Both the position numbers and the translations under genes were made by a program. Shown here piece by piece: positions 1-7,707 of a stretch of 64,000 bases of DNA (position 1 is the first letter of the stretch; the number at the start of each line of letters is the position of its first letter). The DNA comes from Variovorax sp. KK3 (lineage in GTDB: Bacteria > Pseudomonadota > Gammaproteobacteria > Burkholderiales > Burkholderiaceae_C): the NCBI RefSeq assembly GCF_001984055.1, contig NZ_LYVO01000030.1, positions 1 to 64,000 of the forward strand, read 5' to 3'. The notes below the pieces were generated by a model, which saw only the letters and a program-made list of their open reading frames with translations, did no database searches and was not told where the DNA came from.

Positions 1-40
1 CCACGCGCTGGGGTTGGCTGGTGTAGCTGAAGTCGCGCAC
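1..40 (-). CDS. Probable maleylacetate reductase (iron-containing alcohol dehydrogenase family), N-terminal 13 codons only
   Basis: Only the first codons are inside the window. From a GTG at 40 the minus strand reads VRDFSYTSQPQRV, which resembles the start of maleylacetate reductases (a short aromatic strand followed by RVVFG). An AGGG lies just upstream of the GTG. The position, directly after the aldehyde dehydrogenase of a hydroquinone operon, is where a maleylacetate reductase (hapF/pnpE type) is expected; it would reduce maleylacetate to 3-oxoadipate with NAD(P)H. The call rests on thirteen residues and on context. Confidence 0.4.
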   Translation of the reverse strand, partial: MRDFSYTSQPQRV

Positions 41-54
41 GGTGGCCCTGGTGT

Positions 55-1563
55 TCAGCGCTGGAAATGCGGCGGGATCTGCGCGTCGACGTTGACCCAC
101 ACGCTCTTGACCTGCGTGTACTCGCGCATCGCGTCGAAGCCCATCTCGCGGCCATAGCCGCTTTGCCCCACGCCGCCGAAGGGCGAGCCGGGGTTCACGC
201 GCTTGTAGCTGTTGATCCACACCATGCCGGCGTGCAGGTCGCGCGCGACCTTGTGGGCGCGCTGCAGGTTGTTGGTCCACAGGCCGCTGCCGAGGCCGTA
301 GTCGGTGCCGTTGGCGATCTGCATGGCCTCGGCGTCGTCCTTGAAGGTGAGCACGGTGACGAAGGGCCCGAACACTTCTTCCTGCGCGACGCGGTCGCGG
401 AAGCTTTTCGCGCGCACCACGGTCGGCTCGACGTAGCAGCCCTTGGCCAGATCGCCACCCGGCCCCTTGCCGCCGGCGAGCACGTCGCCGCCCTCGCCTT
501 GCGCCACCTCGACGTAGCTCAACACGCGCTCGCGATGCACGGCGCTGGTGAGCGGCCCCATCTCCGTGGCATCGTCGAGCGGGTTGCCGAGACGGATGGA
601 CTTCGCCAGCGGAATGAACTTGTCGAGAAAAGCGTCGGCGATCTTCTCGTGCAGCATCAGCCGCGAGCCCGCGATGCAGGCCTGGCCCTGGTTGTGAAAG
701 ATGGCCCAGGCACTGCCGTTGACGGCGGCCGCGAGGTTGGCGTCTTCGAAGACGATGTTGGGACCCTTGCCGCCGAGCTCGAGCTGCACCTTCTTGAGAT
801 TGCCGGCACTGGCTTCGACGATGCGGCGGCCGGTGGCGGTGCTGCCGGTGAAGGCGATCTTGGCAATCTCGGGATGCTCGGCGATGTACTGCCCCGCCAC
901 GCTGCCGAGGCCGGGCAACATGTTGACCACGCCATCGGGCAAGCCGACCTCGGCCATCAGCTCGACGATCTTGAGCGAGCTCAATGGCGTGATCTCGGCC
1001 GGCTTCATCACGATGCAGTTGCCGGCCGCGAGCGCGGGCGCCATCTTCCAGCTGGTGAACATGAGCGGGAAGTTCCACGGCACCACCTGGCCCACGATGC
1101 CGACCGGCTCGCGCAGCGTGTAGTTGAGGAAGCCCTCTTCCACCGGAATGGTCTCGCCCTGGAACTTGTCGGCCATGCCGCCGAAATAGCGGAAGCAGGC
1201 CGCCGTGCGCGGCACGTCGAGGCGGCGCGAGTCGCGCACGGGGTGGCCGGTGTCCAGCGATTCGAGGCGCGCGAGTTCTTCGGCGTTGGCCTCGATCAGG
1301 TCGGCCAGCTTGAGCAGGATGCGTCCTCGATCGGCCGCGGCCATGCGGCGCCACGCCGGCAAGGCGCGCTTCGCCGCGGCCACGGCCTTGTCGACGTCGG
1401 CCTTGCCGGCCAGCGCGACCTCGGCGATGGTCGAGTTGTCATGCGGGTTGAGCGTGGCCAGCGTCTCGCCCGACTCGGCATCGATGAAGCGGCCGTCGAT
1501 GAAGAGCTGGTGGCGGATCGGTGACTTGAGGCCGGCGGCCTGCTGGATGTCGGCGAGGTTCAT
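55..1563 (-). CDS. Aldehyde dehydrogenase, probable 4-hydroxymuconic semialdehyde dehydrogenase
   Basis: NAD(P)-dependent aldehyde dehydrogenase of normal length (502 aa). The ALDH signature residues are present: N164 in PWNFP, the general base E262 in LELGGK and the nucleophile C296 in NQGQAC. The ATG at 1563 is preferred over an in-frame GTG at 1575 because a GGAG lies 11 nt before the ATG. It is downstream of the two hydroquinone dioxygenase subunits in the same direction, so the likely substrate is 4-hydroxymuconic semialdehyde, oxidised to maleylacetate in the cytoplasm. Family membership is certain; the substrate is inferred from the operon, and related betaine-aldehyde or vanillin-type dehydrogenases cannot be excluded by sequence alone. 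Confidence 0.85.
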   Translation of the reverse strand: MNLADIQQAAGLKSPIRHQLFIDGRFIDAESGETLATLNPHDNSTIAEVALAGKADVDKAVAAAKRALPAWRRMAAADRGRILLKLADLIEANAEELARLESLDTGHPVRDSRRLDVPRTAACFRYFGGMADKFQGETIPVEEGFLNYTLREPVGIVGQVVPWNFPLMFTSWKMAPALAAGNCIVMKPAEITPLSSLKIVELMAEVGLPDGVVNMLPGLGSVAGQYIAEHPEIAKIAFTGSTATGRRIVEASAGNLKKVQLELGGKGPNIVFEDANLAAAVNGSAWAIFHNQGQACIAGSRLMLHEKIADAFLDKFIPLAKSIRLGNPLDDATEMGPLTSAVHRERVLSYVEVAQGEGGDVLAGGKGPGGDLAKGCYVEPTVVRAKSFRDRVAQEEVFGPFVTVLTFKDDAEAMQIANGTDYGLGSGLWTNNLQRAHKVARDLHAGMVWINSYKRVNPGSPFGGVGQSGYGREMGFDAMREYTQVKSVWVNVDAQIPPHFQR

Positions 1564-1599
1564 GGCGAGAGGCACTCCCTGTTCGTGTCGATGTCGATG

Positions 1600-2070
1600 T
1601 CAGCTCGCCTTGCCGGCAAGCCATGGATAACGCGAGGTGTCCTTGCTTGCGTAATCCGGATCGAGATAGATGAAGCAACGCTGGATCAGGAAGTCGCGCA
1701 CCTCGAACACATCGCACCAGCGGCCTGCGCCCCACTCGGGCACGCCGGCGCGCCAGGGGCCATCGGCATGCTCGCCGTAGCTGGTGCCTTCGCAGGCGAA
1801 CAGGTCGGTGCCGGTGAAGATCCAGTTGAAGCCCGCGTAGTCGTGGCGGATGGCCTTGCCGCGGCTGCCGACTTCGCCGAAGAGCTTGCCGATCTCGTCC
1901 TTGCCGTTGGCCAGGCCCCACTTGGGAAAGTAGACCTGCGCATCGCTCGCGAACAAGTCGAGGATGGAGCCGCCGGTGGACGTGACGCCACCGTTGTCGT
2001 AGGCCTTGAGGTATTCGAGGGCGACCGACTTGCGTTGCTCGTCGGTCATGGTTTGGCGGGTAAGGGCCAT
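1600..2070 (-). CDS. SnoaL-like / NTF2-fold protein
   Basis: A 156-aa protein whose pattern (helical start, then LDLFASDAQVYFPKWG and repeated W/F-rich beta strands) fits the SnoaL/NTF2 cone fold used by small isomerases, cyclases and hydrolases. The start is set by AAGGAG seven bases upstream of ATG 2070. It lies between the cytochrome gene (30 bp) and the aldehyde dehydrogenase (36 bp), so it is probably co-transcribed with the hydroquinone genes. No catalytic residues can be assigned. It could act on an unstable ring-cleavage or quinone intermediate, but that is only a guess from position. Confidence 0.65.
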   Translation of the reverse strand: MALTRQTMTDEQRKSVALEYLKAYDNGGVTSTGGSILDLFASDAQVYFPKWGLANGKDEIGKLFGEVGSRGKAIRHDYAGFNWIFTGTDLFACEGTSYGEHADGPWRAGVPEWGAGRWCDVFEVRDFLIQRCFIYLDPDYASKDTSRYPWLAGKAS

Positions 2071-2100
2071 GGCATGTCTCCTTCTGTCTCGGTCGTTGGG

Positions 2101-2487
2101 TTACTTGAGCGACTGCATGTACTCGATGAGCGCGGCGCGCTTCTTCGGGTCGTCCTGGAAATAGGCCATCGTGCTGCCGGGCGCGACGGACTGGGTGTCG
2201 GTGAGCCACTTGTCGAGCAGGGCGCGGTCCCAGGTCTTGCCCTTCATCGCGTCGAGGTACTGCTTCGAATAGGTGAAGCCCGCACCGCCCGCGGCCGGCT
2301 TGCCGATGAGGCCGTAGAGGTTGGGGCCGACGCCATGCGGCGCACCCTTGTCGAAGCTGTGGCATTGCGCGCAGGCGGACTGGGCCAGGCGTTGGCCGAC
2401 CGACTGGGCCTGAGCCTGGGCTTGCGCCTGGCTCGCGACGAGCGCCGTGACGAGCGCAAGCATCGGCAGCAATGTCGTGCTCCTCAT
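2101..2487 (-). CDS. Periplasmic class I c-type cytochrome, electron partner of the upstream flavoprotein
   Basis: 128 aa with a cleavable Sec signal (MRSTTLLPMLALVTALVASQAQA, low-complexity AQ repeats at the cleavage site), a single CAQCH haem c motif at residues 40-44 and a GPNLYG motif typical of small class I cytochromes. A methionine in the C-terminal third (STMAYF) is the likely sixth haem ligand. Its ATG overlaps the stop codon of the flavoprotein gene by ATGA, which indicates translational coupling. The pair looks like a two-subunit flavocytochrome dehydrogenase in which this subunit passes electrons to the respiratory chain. Confidence 0.85.
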   Translation of the reverse strand: MRSTTLLPMLALVTALVASQAQAQAQAQSVGQRLAQSACAQCHSFDKGAPHGVGPNLYGLIGKPAAGGAGFTYSKQYLDAMKGKTWDRALLDKWLTDTQSVAPGSTMAYFQDDPKKRAALIEYMQSLK

Positions 2488-4232
2488 GCCGCGCTCCTGC
2501 CTTCGGCGTTCACTGCGTTGGCGGCGCGATAGGCGAAGGCGATGATCGGTCCCAGCGTCGCACCACCGGCCCAGTAAGCGCGGCCGGAGGCCGAGGCGAC
2601 GCAGTTGCCCACGCCGTACAGGCCGGGAATGGGCTGGTCGCGGACGTCGAGCACGCGCCCGTTCGTGTCGGTCTTTGGGCCGCCCTTGGTGTCGAGCGTG
2701 CCGGCGACCACCAGCGCCGCATAGTAGGGGCCACTGTCCGCGATGGGCCACATCGTCGGGTTGCTTCGGCCGGCCTCTTCCTTCACGTCACCGTTGAACA
2801 GCTGCTCGACGACGCGTTCGCCGCGGCGGAAGTTCAGATCCTTGCCGGTCTTCGCGAACTGGTTGAAGCGCGCGATGGCGGCCTGCAGGTTGGGCAGGAA
2901 GTCGGGGCCGAGCCTCGCGCCGCCGGTGACGCCTGCGTACTTCGCCATGCGCTCGTCGATGGCGCGCGCCAGTTCGGCCAGCGTGGCGCCCTTGATCACG
3001 TGGCGGTCGTCGGTGCCCGGCGGCACGATCAGGCGGCCGTATTCAGCGCTGGCCGAATGCTGCTGCGAGCGCTGGTCCCAGACGGCGATGCGCACGAGGT
3101 TGGGGTACTCGGCCTTGGCGCCGTCCCATTCGAAGAAGGTCTGGGCCAGCTCGTTGTATTGCAGCTTCTCGTTGACGTTGCGCTGGCCGTACTTGTTGAC
3201 GAAGAGCATCGAGTCGCCGGCCACCGAGAACATGCCGGAGATGGAGCCGTCTTTCGCTACCGCTTTTTCGAGCGGGATCGGGCAGGTCCAGGCGTAGTTC
3301 ATGTTGCGCAGTTGCGCGCCCAGCGGGCCGGCCAGGCCCACGAAGTCGCCCTCGTTGCTGGGCGCGGCGCAGCCGCCATAGATAGGGCCGTTGAGGAAGT
3401 TCTTGCGCAGCTCGACGTTGTGGGTGAAGCCGCCGGTCGCGAAGATCACGGCCTTGCGGGCCCGCAGGCGCACGGTGGCGTCGAGTTCGTCCTTGGCCTC
3501 GACGCCGATGACGCGGCCGGTCTTGTCCTGCAGGATTTTGGTGACGCGCATGCCGGTGCGGATCGGGATGCCTTCCTGCCGCGCCTTGGTCGACAGGGTG
3601 CGCACCGCGACCAGGCCGCCGTCGGACATGCTGGGGATCGCGTCCTTCGGCACCAGCACGCGTCCCTTGGGCGCCTTGTCCTCGGGCAGCTCGGCGAAGT
3701 AGTCGGGCACGTCGGCGACGTGTCGGTACGGAAGCGCGCCCTTGTTGGCCAGCAGTTCGGCCGCGGGCGAGGCGCTGTCGTAGAACGCGGAGCACATGTC
3801 GTACTCCCACTGGTTGAAGCCGTAGCGCGGGTGGTTGGGGTCGTAGCCCTGCGGGTTGGAGAGCCGCGCCACGTACTTCAGGAAGTCGGGCTTCGGGTCG
3901 GAGATGCCGGCCTTCCTCATGGCCTCGTTGTTCGGCACCCAGTACCAGAAGGCGGCCTTGGCGGTGGTGCCGCCGATGCTGCCCGCCTTCTCGAGGATGA
4001 CAGCGCTGTTGCCCTGCCAGCGTGCGAACAGCGCCGAGGCCAGGCCGCCGCATCCGCTGCCGGCCACGACCACGTCGTAGGTGGCGTCGAATCCGCCCGC
4101 GGTCGCGGCATCGGCTTCGTGGGTCGACAGGCCGAGGGTGGCCGCGGCGACGGCGGCGGAGCCCACGCCCGCTTGCTGCATGAATCGTCGGCGCGAGGCT
4201 GCGCCGGCATCGGACCGGATAAGGTCTGCCAT
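2484..4232 (-). CDS. Tat-exported FAD-dependent dehydrogenase (fumarate reductase / 3-ketosteroid dehydrogenase superfamily)
   Basis: 582 aa. The N-terminus has a twin-arginine signal (SRRRFMQ at about residues 13-19, then a hydrophobic stretch), so the protein is folded with cofactor and exported. After it comes the dinucleotide fold VVVAGSGCGGLASA and the downstream FAD strand VILEKAGSIGGTT. The C-terminal region has GLYGVGNCVAS and AGGATLG, as in the FAD-binding end of fumarate reductase/KstD flavoproteins. A strong AGGAGA lies before ATG 4232. It is translationally coupled to a c-type cytochrome gene. KstD-type enzymes make 1,2-desaturations next to a ketone; here, inside a hydroquinone operon, a dehydrogenation that makes a quinone or phenol is possible. 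The substrate is unknown. Confidence 0.8.
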   Translation of the reverse strand: MADLIRSDAGAASRRRFMQQAGVGSAAVAAATLGLSTHEADAATAGGFDATYDVVVAGSGCGGLASALFARWQGNSAVILEKAGSIGGTTAKAAFWYWVPNNEAMRKAGISDPKPDFLKYVARLSNPQGYDPNHPRYGFNQWEYDMCSAFYDSASPAAELLANKGALPYRHVADVPDYFAELPEDKAPKGRVLVPKDAIPSMSDGGLVAVRTLSTKARQEGIPIRTGMRVTKILQDKTGRVIGVEAKDELDATVRLRARKAVIFATGGFTHNVELRKNFLNGPIYGGCAAPSNEGDFVGLAGPLGAQLRNMNYAWTCPIPLEKAVAKDGSISGMFSVAGDSMLFVNKYGQRNVNEKLQYNELAQTFFEWDGAKAEYPNLVRIAVWDQRSQQHSASAEYGRLIVPPGTDDRHVIKGATLAELARAIDERMAKYAGVTGGARLGPDFLPNLQAAIARFNQFAKTGKDLNFRRGERVVEQLFNGDVKEEAGRSNPTMWPIADSGPYYAALVVAGTLDTKGGPKTDTNGRVLDVRDQPIPGLYGVGNCVASASGRAYWAGGATLGPIIAFAYRAANAVNAEGRSAA

Positions 4233-4281
4233 GGATGTCTCCTCAAAAGGACGCGCCGCAAGTGCGGCGCGTTATCGCCCG

Positions 4282-5289
4282 TTAGAAACTCACTGGGATT
4301 TCGGGGCTCTCGCCCTTCTGGATCTCGTACACCAGGCTCGGCGAGCCGTTCTCCCACACCAGCAGCATCGAACGCTTGGGGCTGAAGCCCTGGTGGCGGC
4401 AGTAGGCGGGCATGGCGGCCATGTCGCCGGCCTTCATGATCACGCGGGCCATGGGGCGGCCGGTGTTCTTGTCGCCGCAGTCCCAATGGATCTCGTCGGT
4501 CATCTGGAAGAACCACTCGACGCGGTCGTTGCCGTGGATGATCGGCAGGATGTGCTCCTCGGTGGTCGGGCACATGAAGCTGTGCTTGACAACCGAGGTG
4601 AAGCTCGGGTTCCAGGTCACCTGCGAGCGGCTCAGGAAGCCGAAGAGGTTGAAGGCATGCACCTCGTTCTCGAAGCCGGGCTCGGGGTGCAGTTCGGGCT
4701 GGGCCTGCGGCACGTCGGCGAAAGCGCGGTTGACCGGTGCGCCGGTGTCGTCGCTGCGCAGGCGCAGGTCGTCCTTGAGGCCCACGCAGCGCGTGGCCAG
4801 CTCGCGCGCCCGGGTGATCTTGGCGGTGTTGTTGCCGTTCTTGCGGCCGTAGGGCGAGCCGGTTTCCTGCGGCGCGCTGAAGGGGTCGAAGCTCTCGTTG
4901 GTCCAGTCGTCGAGCATCGCTTCGAAGGTCGCGCGGATCTGCGCGGTCGGGAAGTTCTCCAGCAGGTCGATGCCGGCTTCCTTCATCGTGCCGTTGTAGC
5001 TGCCGGCATAGAGGTCGACCGACTGGTAGTGGTTGACGGTGCCGACCACGTCGTCGAAGTTGACCCAGCCGTAGAAGAAGCCCCAGGCCACGTCGCGCAT
5101 CAGGGCGCGCAGGTAGTTGCCGACGTCCATGGTGTGGCTCATCGGCCGGCCGTCCTTGGACTTCCAGGTGATGTGGGCGAAGTATTCGTCGCGATGGAAG
5201 CCGAAGCTGCCGAGCGTGAAGTCCTTGTAGCCCAGCGTGGCGTGGGGCTGGGAGGCGATGACCTTCGCGAGTTCTGCGGGGGCGTTCAT
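4282..5289 (-). CDS. Hydroquinone 1,2-dioxygenase, large (iron-binding) subunit
   Basis: 335 aa, the length of the HapD/PnpD large subunit of two-component Fe(II) hydroquinone dioxygenases, which cleave hydroquinone to 4-hydroxymuconic semialdehyde. Candidate iron ligands are H252, N254 and E258 (HGNDRVE) and H299 (CRHQ). As I recall the Pseudomonas PnpD structure, its ligands are H256, N258, E262 and H303, a constant offset of four; I could not align the two. The start has GGAG seven bases before ATG 5289. The small subunit gene is immediately upstream and the semialdehyde dehydrogenase downstream, which agrees with the assignment. Confidence 0.75.
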   Translation of the reverse strand: MNAPAELAKVIASQPHATLGYKDFTLGSFGFHRDEYFAHITWKSKDGRPMSHTMDVGNYLRALMRDVAWGFFYGWVNFDDVVGTVNHYQSVDLYAGSYNGTMKEAGIDLLENFPTAQIRATFEAMLDDWTNESFDPFSAPQETGSPYGRKNGNNTAKITRARELATRCVGLKDDLRLRSDDTGAPVNRAFADVPQAQPELHPEPGFENEVHAFNLFGFLSRSQVTWNPSFTSVVKHSFMCPTTEEHILPIIHGNDRVEWFFQMTDEIHWDCGDKNTGRPMARVIMKAGDMAAMPAYCRHQGFSPKRSMLLVWENGSPSLVYEIQKGESPEIPVSF

Positions 5290-5335
5290 AGTTCAACTCC
5301 AATGTTCGATGTTGGCCAGATGGTTTTTCGGTGGA

Positions 5336-5425
5336 ACACCGCGGAACCGGCTTTGCCGGGCCGCTGGTGTTGCCCCCGGTGAGGGGGTTGGCGGAGCGAC
5401 ACGAAGTGCGCGCAGCCTGGGGGAG
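5336..5425. repeat. Interspersed hairpin-rich repeat, copy 1
   Basis: About 90 bp lying between the two hydroquinone dioxygenase genes. It contains the hairpins CCGGC-TTT-GCCGG and CCCCC-GGTGA-GGGGG and ends in GCCTGGGGGAG. The reverse complement of 9943-10031 is close to identical over the whole length, and 53060-53135 shares the ACACGAAGT and GTGGGGG parts. This is a REP-like intergenic element, transcribed as part of the operon mRNA. Confidence 0.75.
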
Positions 5426-5426
5426 G

Positions 5427-5939
5427 TCAATGTGTTTGGCAGATGTCGGCCCACTTCTCGATCGAGAGATCGCCCTTGCAGGTCTGCAGCACGATCACGC
5501 CGGGCTCGCCGCGGGTTCGGAACTGGTAGGCCGTGTTCTTCGGCAGCAGGCCCTGGTGGCCGCGGGTCAGCTTCATCCAGCCCATCTTCTGGCCCTTGGG
5601 TTCGCCCTGGACGAGCACGGCGCCGTTCTTGTCCTCGTCGGCGACGGCCTGTGCGCCGTCGAGCTTGACGAGATGCACCTCGACCTCGCCGTCCATCACC
5701 AGAGCGAACTCGTCGTGGGCGCAGGTGTACCAGGGAGAGGTGCCCTCGGCGCGCAGCGCTTCGAGCACGTAGATCTGGTTCTGGCCGAACACGACCTTCT
5801 CGTACGGCTTGCTGCGGCTCGCGATGTCGAAGCAGTTCGAGAAGGCGTAGTGCTTCACGTCGTCGTCGATCGGCTCGACGTGGCCCTTCTCGAAGTTCTT
5901 GAGCGACCCGAAGCGGGTCTGGTATGCGACGGCGGTCAT
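5427..5939 (-). CDS. Hydroquinone 1,2-dioxygenase, small subunit
   Basis: 170 aa, close to the small subunit (HapC/PnpC) of two-component hydroquinone dioxygenases. The centre (residues ~75-100, CAHDEFALVMDGEVEVHLVK) has the beta-barrel pattern of a cupin. ATG 5939 is chosen because AGGAG lies eight bases upstream. It is the first gene of the minus-strand operon and precedes the large subunit; an interspersed repeat lies in the 137-bp gap between them. The assignment rests on size, gene order and the better-supported large subunit. Confidence 0.7.
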   Translation of the reverse strand: MTAVAYQTRFGSLKNFEKGHVEPIDDDVKHYAFSNCFDIASRSKPYEKVVFGQNQIYVLEALRAEGTSPWYTCAHDEFALVMDGEVEVHLVKLDGAQAVADEDKNGAVLVQGEPKGQKMGWMKLTRGHQGLLPKNTAYQFRTRGEPGVIVLQTCKGDLSIEKWADICQTH

Positions 5940-6023
5940 GGGCTTGTCTCCTGGGGTCATCGATGCAGCGGTGCTGCGATGGGGTGAACTCTAGGAACAG
6001 CGGGCCGCCTCGGGTAGGCCTCA

Positions 6024-6038
6024 AATGCGGGCCGCATT
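6024..6038. promoter_or_regulatory. Perfect dyad AATGCGG-G-CCGCATT upstream of the hydroquinone operon
   Basis: A 15-bp perfect inverted repeat lies 85 bp before the first start codon of the hydroquinone operon, in a 154-bp gap without genes. This distance suits an operator for a LysR- or MarR-type regulator. The LysR gene at 6693-7643 is the nearest candidate regulator. No binding data exist; the dyad itself is directly visible. Confidence 0.4.
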
Positions 6039-6093
6039 GTTCGGCCGTTCCGGTCAATCGGCAGGGTTTTCCCGGGATCGACCCTGAGGCGGG

Positions 6094-6507
6094 TCAGGGC
6101 TTGCGGCCGCGCCAGTCGGAGAAAAACGAGAAGAAGCACATGCCGAAGAACAGCACGCCGGCGACGCCGGTCCATCGGTCCTTGGCGGTGTTGCCGTCCA
6201 ATGCCATCCACGCACCACCGAGCACGAAGACGAGGCTGGCCAGCGCGCAGAGCAGGTCGAAGGCGCGGGCCATGGCCGGGCGCGGCGCAGGCGGCGAGAC
6301 GTAGGGGCGCGGTTCGACGTGGCCGAGCTTCGCGGGCAGCTGCGCGAGCGGCTCCCACAACTCTTCGCGATACATGCGGAAGCGGCGCGTCGCGGCCTCG
6401 ACTTCGAACCGGCGCAGCTCGCCGGTGCGATCGGTCAGCGCGATACCGACGACGCCCGCGCGCGGGAAGCGCAATGCGGTGGGGGCGCGGTAGTTGGCCT
6501 CGCTCAC
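6094..6507 (-). CDS. Hypothetical membrane protein
   Basis: 137 aa from a GTG at 6507 that overlaps the stop of the preceding small gene (GTGA). The N-terminal half is soluble and rich in charged residues; residues ~85-130 form two hydrophobic segments (LLCALASLVFVLGGAWMAL and TGVAGVLFFGMCFFSFF) joined by a short polar loop, ending in a basic tail. This suggests a hairpin-anchored inner-membrane protein with a cytoplasmic head. I do not recognise the family. Confidence 0.55.
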   Translation of the reverse strand: MSEANYRAPTALRFPRAGVVGIALTDRTGELRRFEVEAATRRFRMYREELWEPLAQLPAKLGHVEPRPYVSPPAPRPAMARAFDLLCALASLVFVLGGAWMALDGNTAKDRWTGVAGVLFFGMCFFSFFSDWRGRKP

Positions 6508-6680
6508 AGCACCTCGCCGCTCGCCACCTCGATGAGCTGGACCGTGAGCCACGTTCCGGAGCGTTCGTCGTCGGTGCGATGCATCTCGACGCGCACGTCG
6601 CCGTCGGGCGACAACGCGGTTTCGAGCAGTGCGCGGCCCTCGAAGCGGAGCGTGTCGGCGCGCGGCGGCTGCTTGTTCAT
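6504..6680 (-). CDS. Small hypothetical protein, 58 aa
   Basis: ATG 6680 is preceded by GAGAGG eight bases upstream and the stop overlaps the GTG of the next gene, so it is likely translated. The protein (beginning MNKQPPRADTLRFEGRALL, ending IEVASGEVL) is predicted to be a small beta-rich polypeptide without signal peptide or cysteine. It lies 12 bp after the LysR gene and is probably co-transcribed with it. Function unknown. Confidence 0.5.
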   Translation of the reverse strand: MNKQPPRADTLRFEGRALLETALSPDGDVRVEMHRTDDERSGTWLTVQLIEVASGEVL

Positions 6681-6692
6681 GAGGATGGCCTC

Positions 6693-7643
6693 TCAGGCAT
6701 CCGCGATGAGCGCCGAAGGCAGCAGCCCGCGCTCGACCATGGCCGCGTCCCACGGCGCCACGCGCGTGAAGGCCGCCGTGATGTGCTCGATGAAGAGCTT
6801 GAGCTTGAAGGCATTGCGCGAGGTGCCCGCATACACCGCACTGAGCGAGAACGACGACAGCTGGTGCTCGGCCAGCACCACTTGCAGTTCGCCGCGCAGG
6901 ATCGCGTCGCCCGCCACCAGGGTCGGCAGGCAGACGATGCCGGCATGCTCCAGCGCGTATTCGCGCAGCAGGTGCACGCTGTTGGTCAGGAGCGCCGCGG
7001 TCATGTAGAGCGTGATCTGCTCGCCCGCGTGATGAAAGGTCCAGCGGTCGCGGCTCGGGTAGCCCGAGTAGAGGCCCAGGCGATGCTTGTGCAGGTCGCG
7101 CGGGCTCTGCGGCGTGCCGTTGGCGCGCAGGTATTCGGGCGTGGCGCAGAACACGCGCCGCACCGGGAAGAGCGGGCGCGACACCAGCTCGGTCGAGGCG
7201 GCTGGAAATATCTGCAGGGCGCAGTCGACGCCGGCCTTGACCGGATCGACCACCGCGTCGCTCACGATCAGCTCCAGGTGGATGTCGGGGTAGCTCGACT
7301 GGAAAGCGCGCAACACCGAGGCCAAGTGGCCCAGCACGAAGCCGGTGAGCGCGTGGACGCGCAGCGTGCCGGTGGGGCCGGCACGGGCGCCGCGCATCTG
7401 GTCCATCACGTCGTGCGCGCGGCCCACGAGCTCGGTGCAATCGCGCAGGAAGGCCTGGCCCACGTCGCTGAGCCGCACCACGCGCGTGCTGCGGTGGAAG
7501 AGCGGCGCGCCCACGTGCTCTTCGAGCTGCTTGACGCGCGTGGTGACGACCGACTTGGCCACCCGCATCTGCCGCGCCGCCTCGGCGAAGCTCTGCGTCT
7601 GCGCGACCCGGACGAATGTCTCGATGTTTTCAAGTCGGTCCAT
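6693..7643 (-). CDS. LysR-family transcriptional regulator
   Basis: 316 aa. Residues 1-60 are a LysR winged helix-turn-helix (MDRLENIETFVRVAQ, then SFAEAARQMRVAKSVVTTRVKQLEEHVG), followed by the substrate-binding domain (LRVHALTGFVLGHL onward). ATG 7643 is the canonical start; upstream in-frame codons lack a family match. It is followed by two small genes and then the hydroquinone operon in the same direction, so it may control that operon, but it is divergent from DUF1841 rather than from the dioxygenase genes. The inducer is unknown. Confidence 0.85.
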   Translation of the reverse strand: MDRLENIETFVRVAQTQSFAEAARQMRVAKSVVTTRVKQLEEHVGAPLFHRSTRVVRLSDVGQAFLRDCTELVGRAHDVMDQMRGARAGPTGTLRVHALTGFVLGHLASVLRAFQSSYPDIHLELIVSDAVVDPVKAGVDCALQIFPAASTELVSRPLFPVRRVFCATPEYLRANGTPQSPRDLHKHRLGLYSGYPSRDRWTFHHAGEQITLYMTAALLTNSVHLLREYALEHAGIVCLPTLVAGDAILRGELQVVLAEHQLSSFSLSAVYAGTSRNAFKLKLFIEHITAAFTRVAPWDAAMVERGLLPSALIADA

Positions 7644-7707
7644 GGGGCGCAAATGTAGCGGCCGCACGCGCCGTGCGCCCTTGGGGGCGGTGCTAACCTC
7701 GCCCCCC

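Noticed and set aside
2472..4385. 637-codon plus-strand frame opposite the flavoprotein gene
   Set aside because: Shadow of the minus-strand gene; composition and lack of motifs argue against coding.
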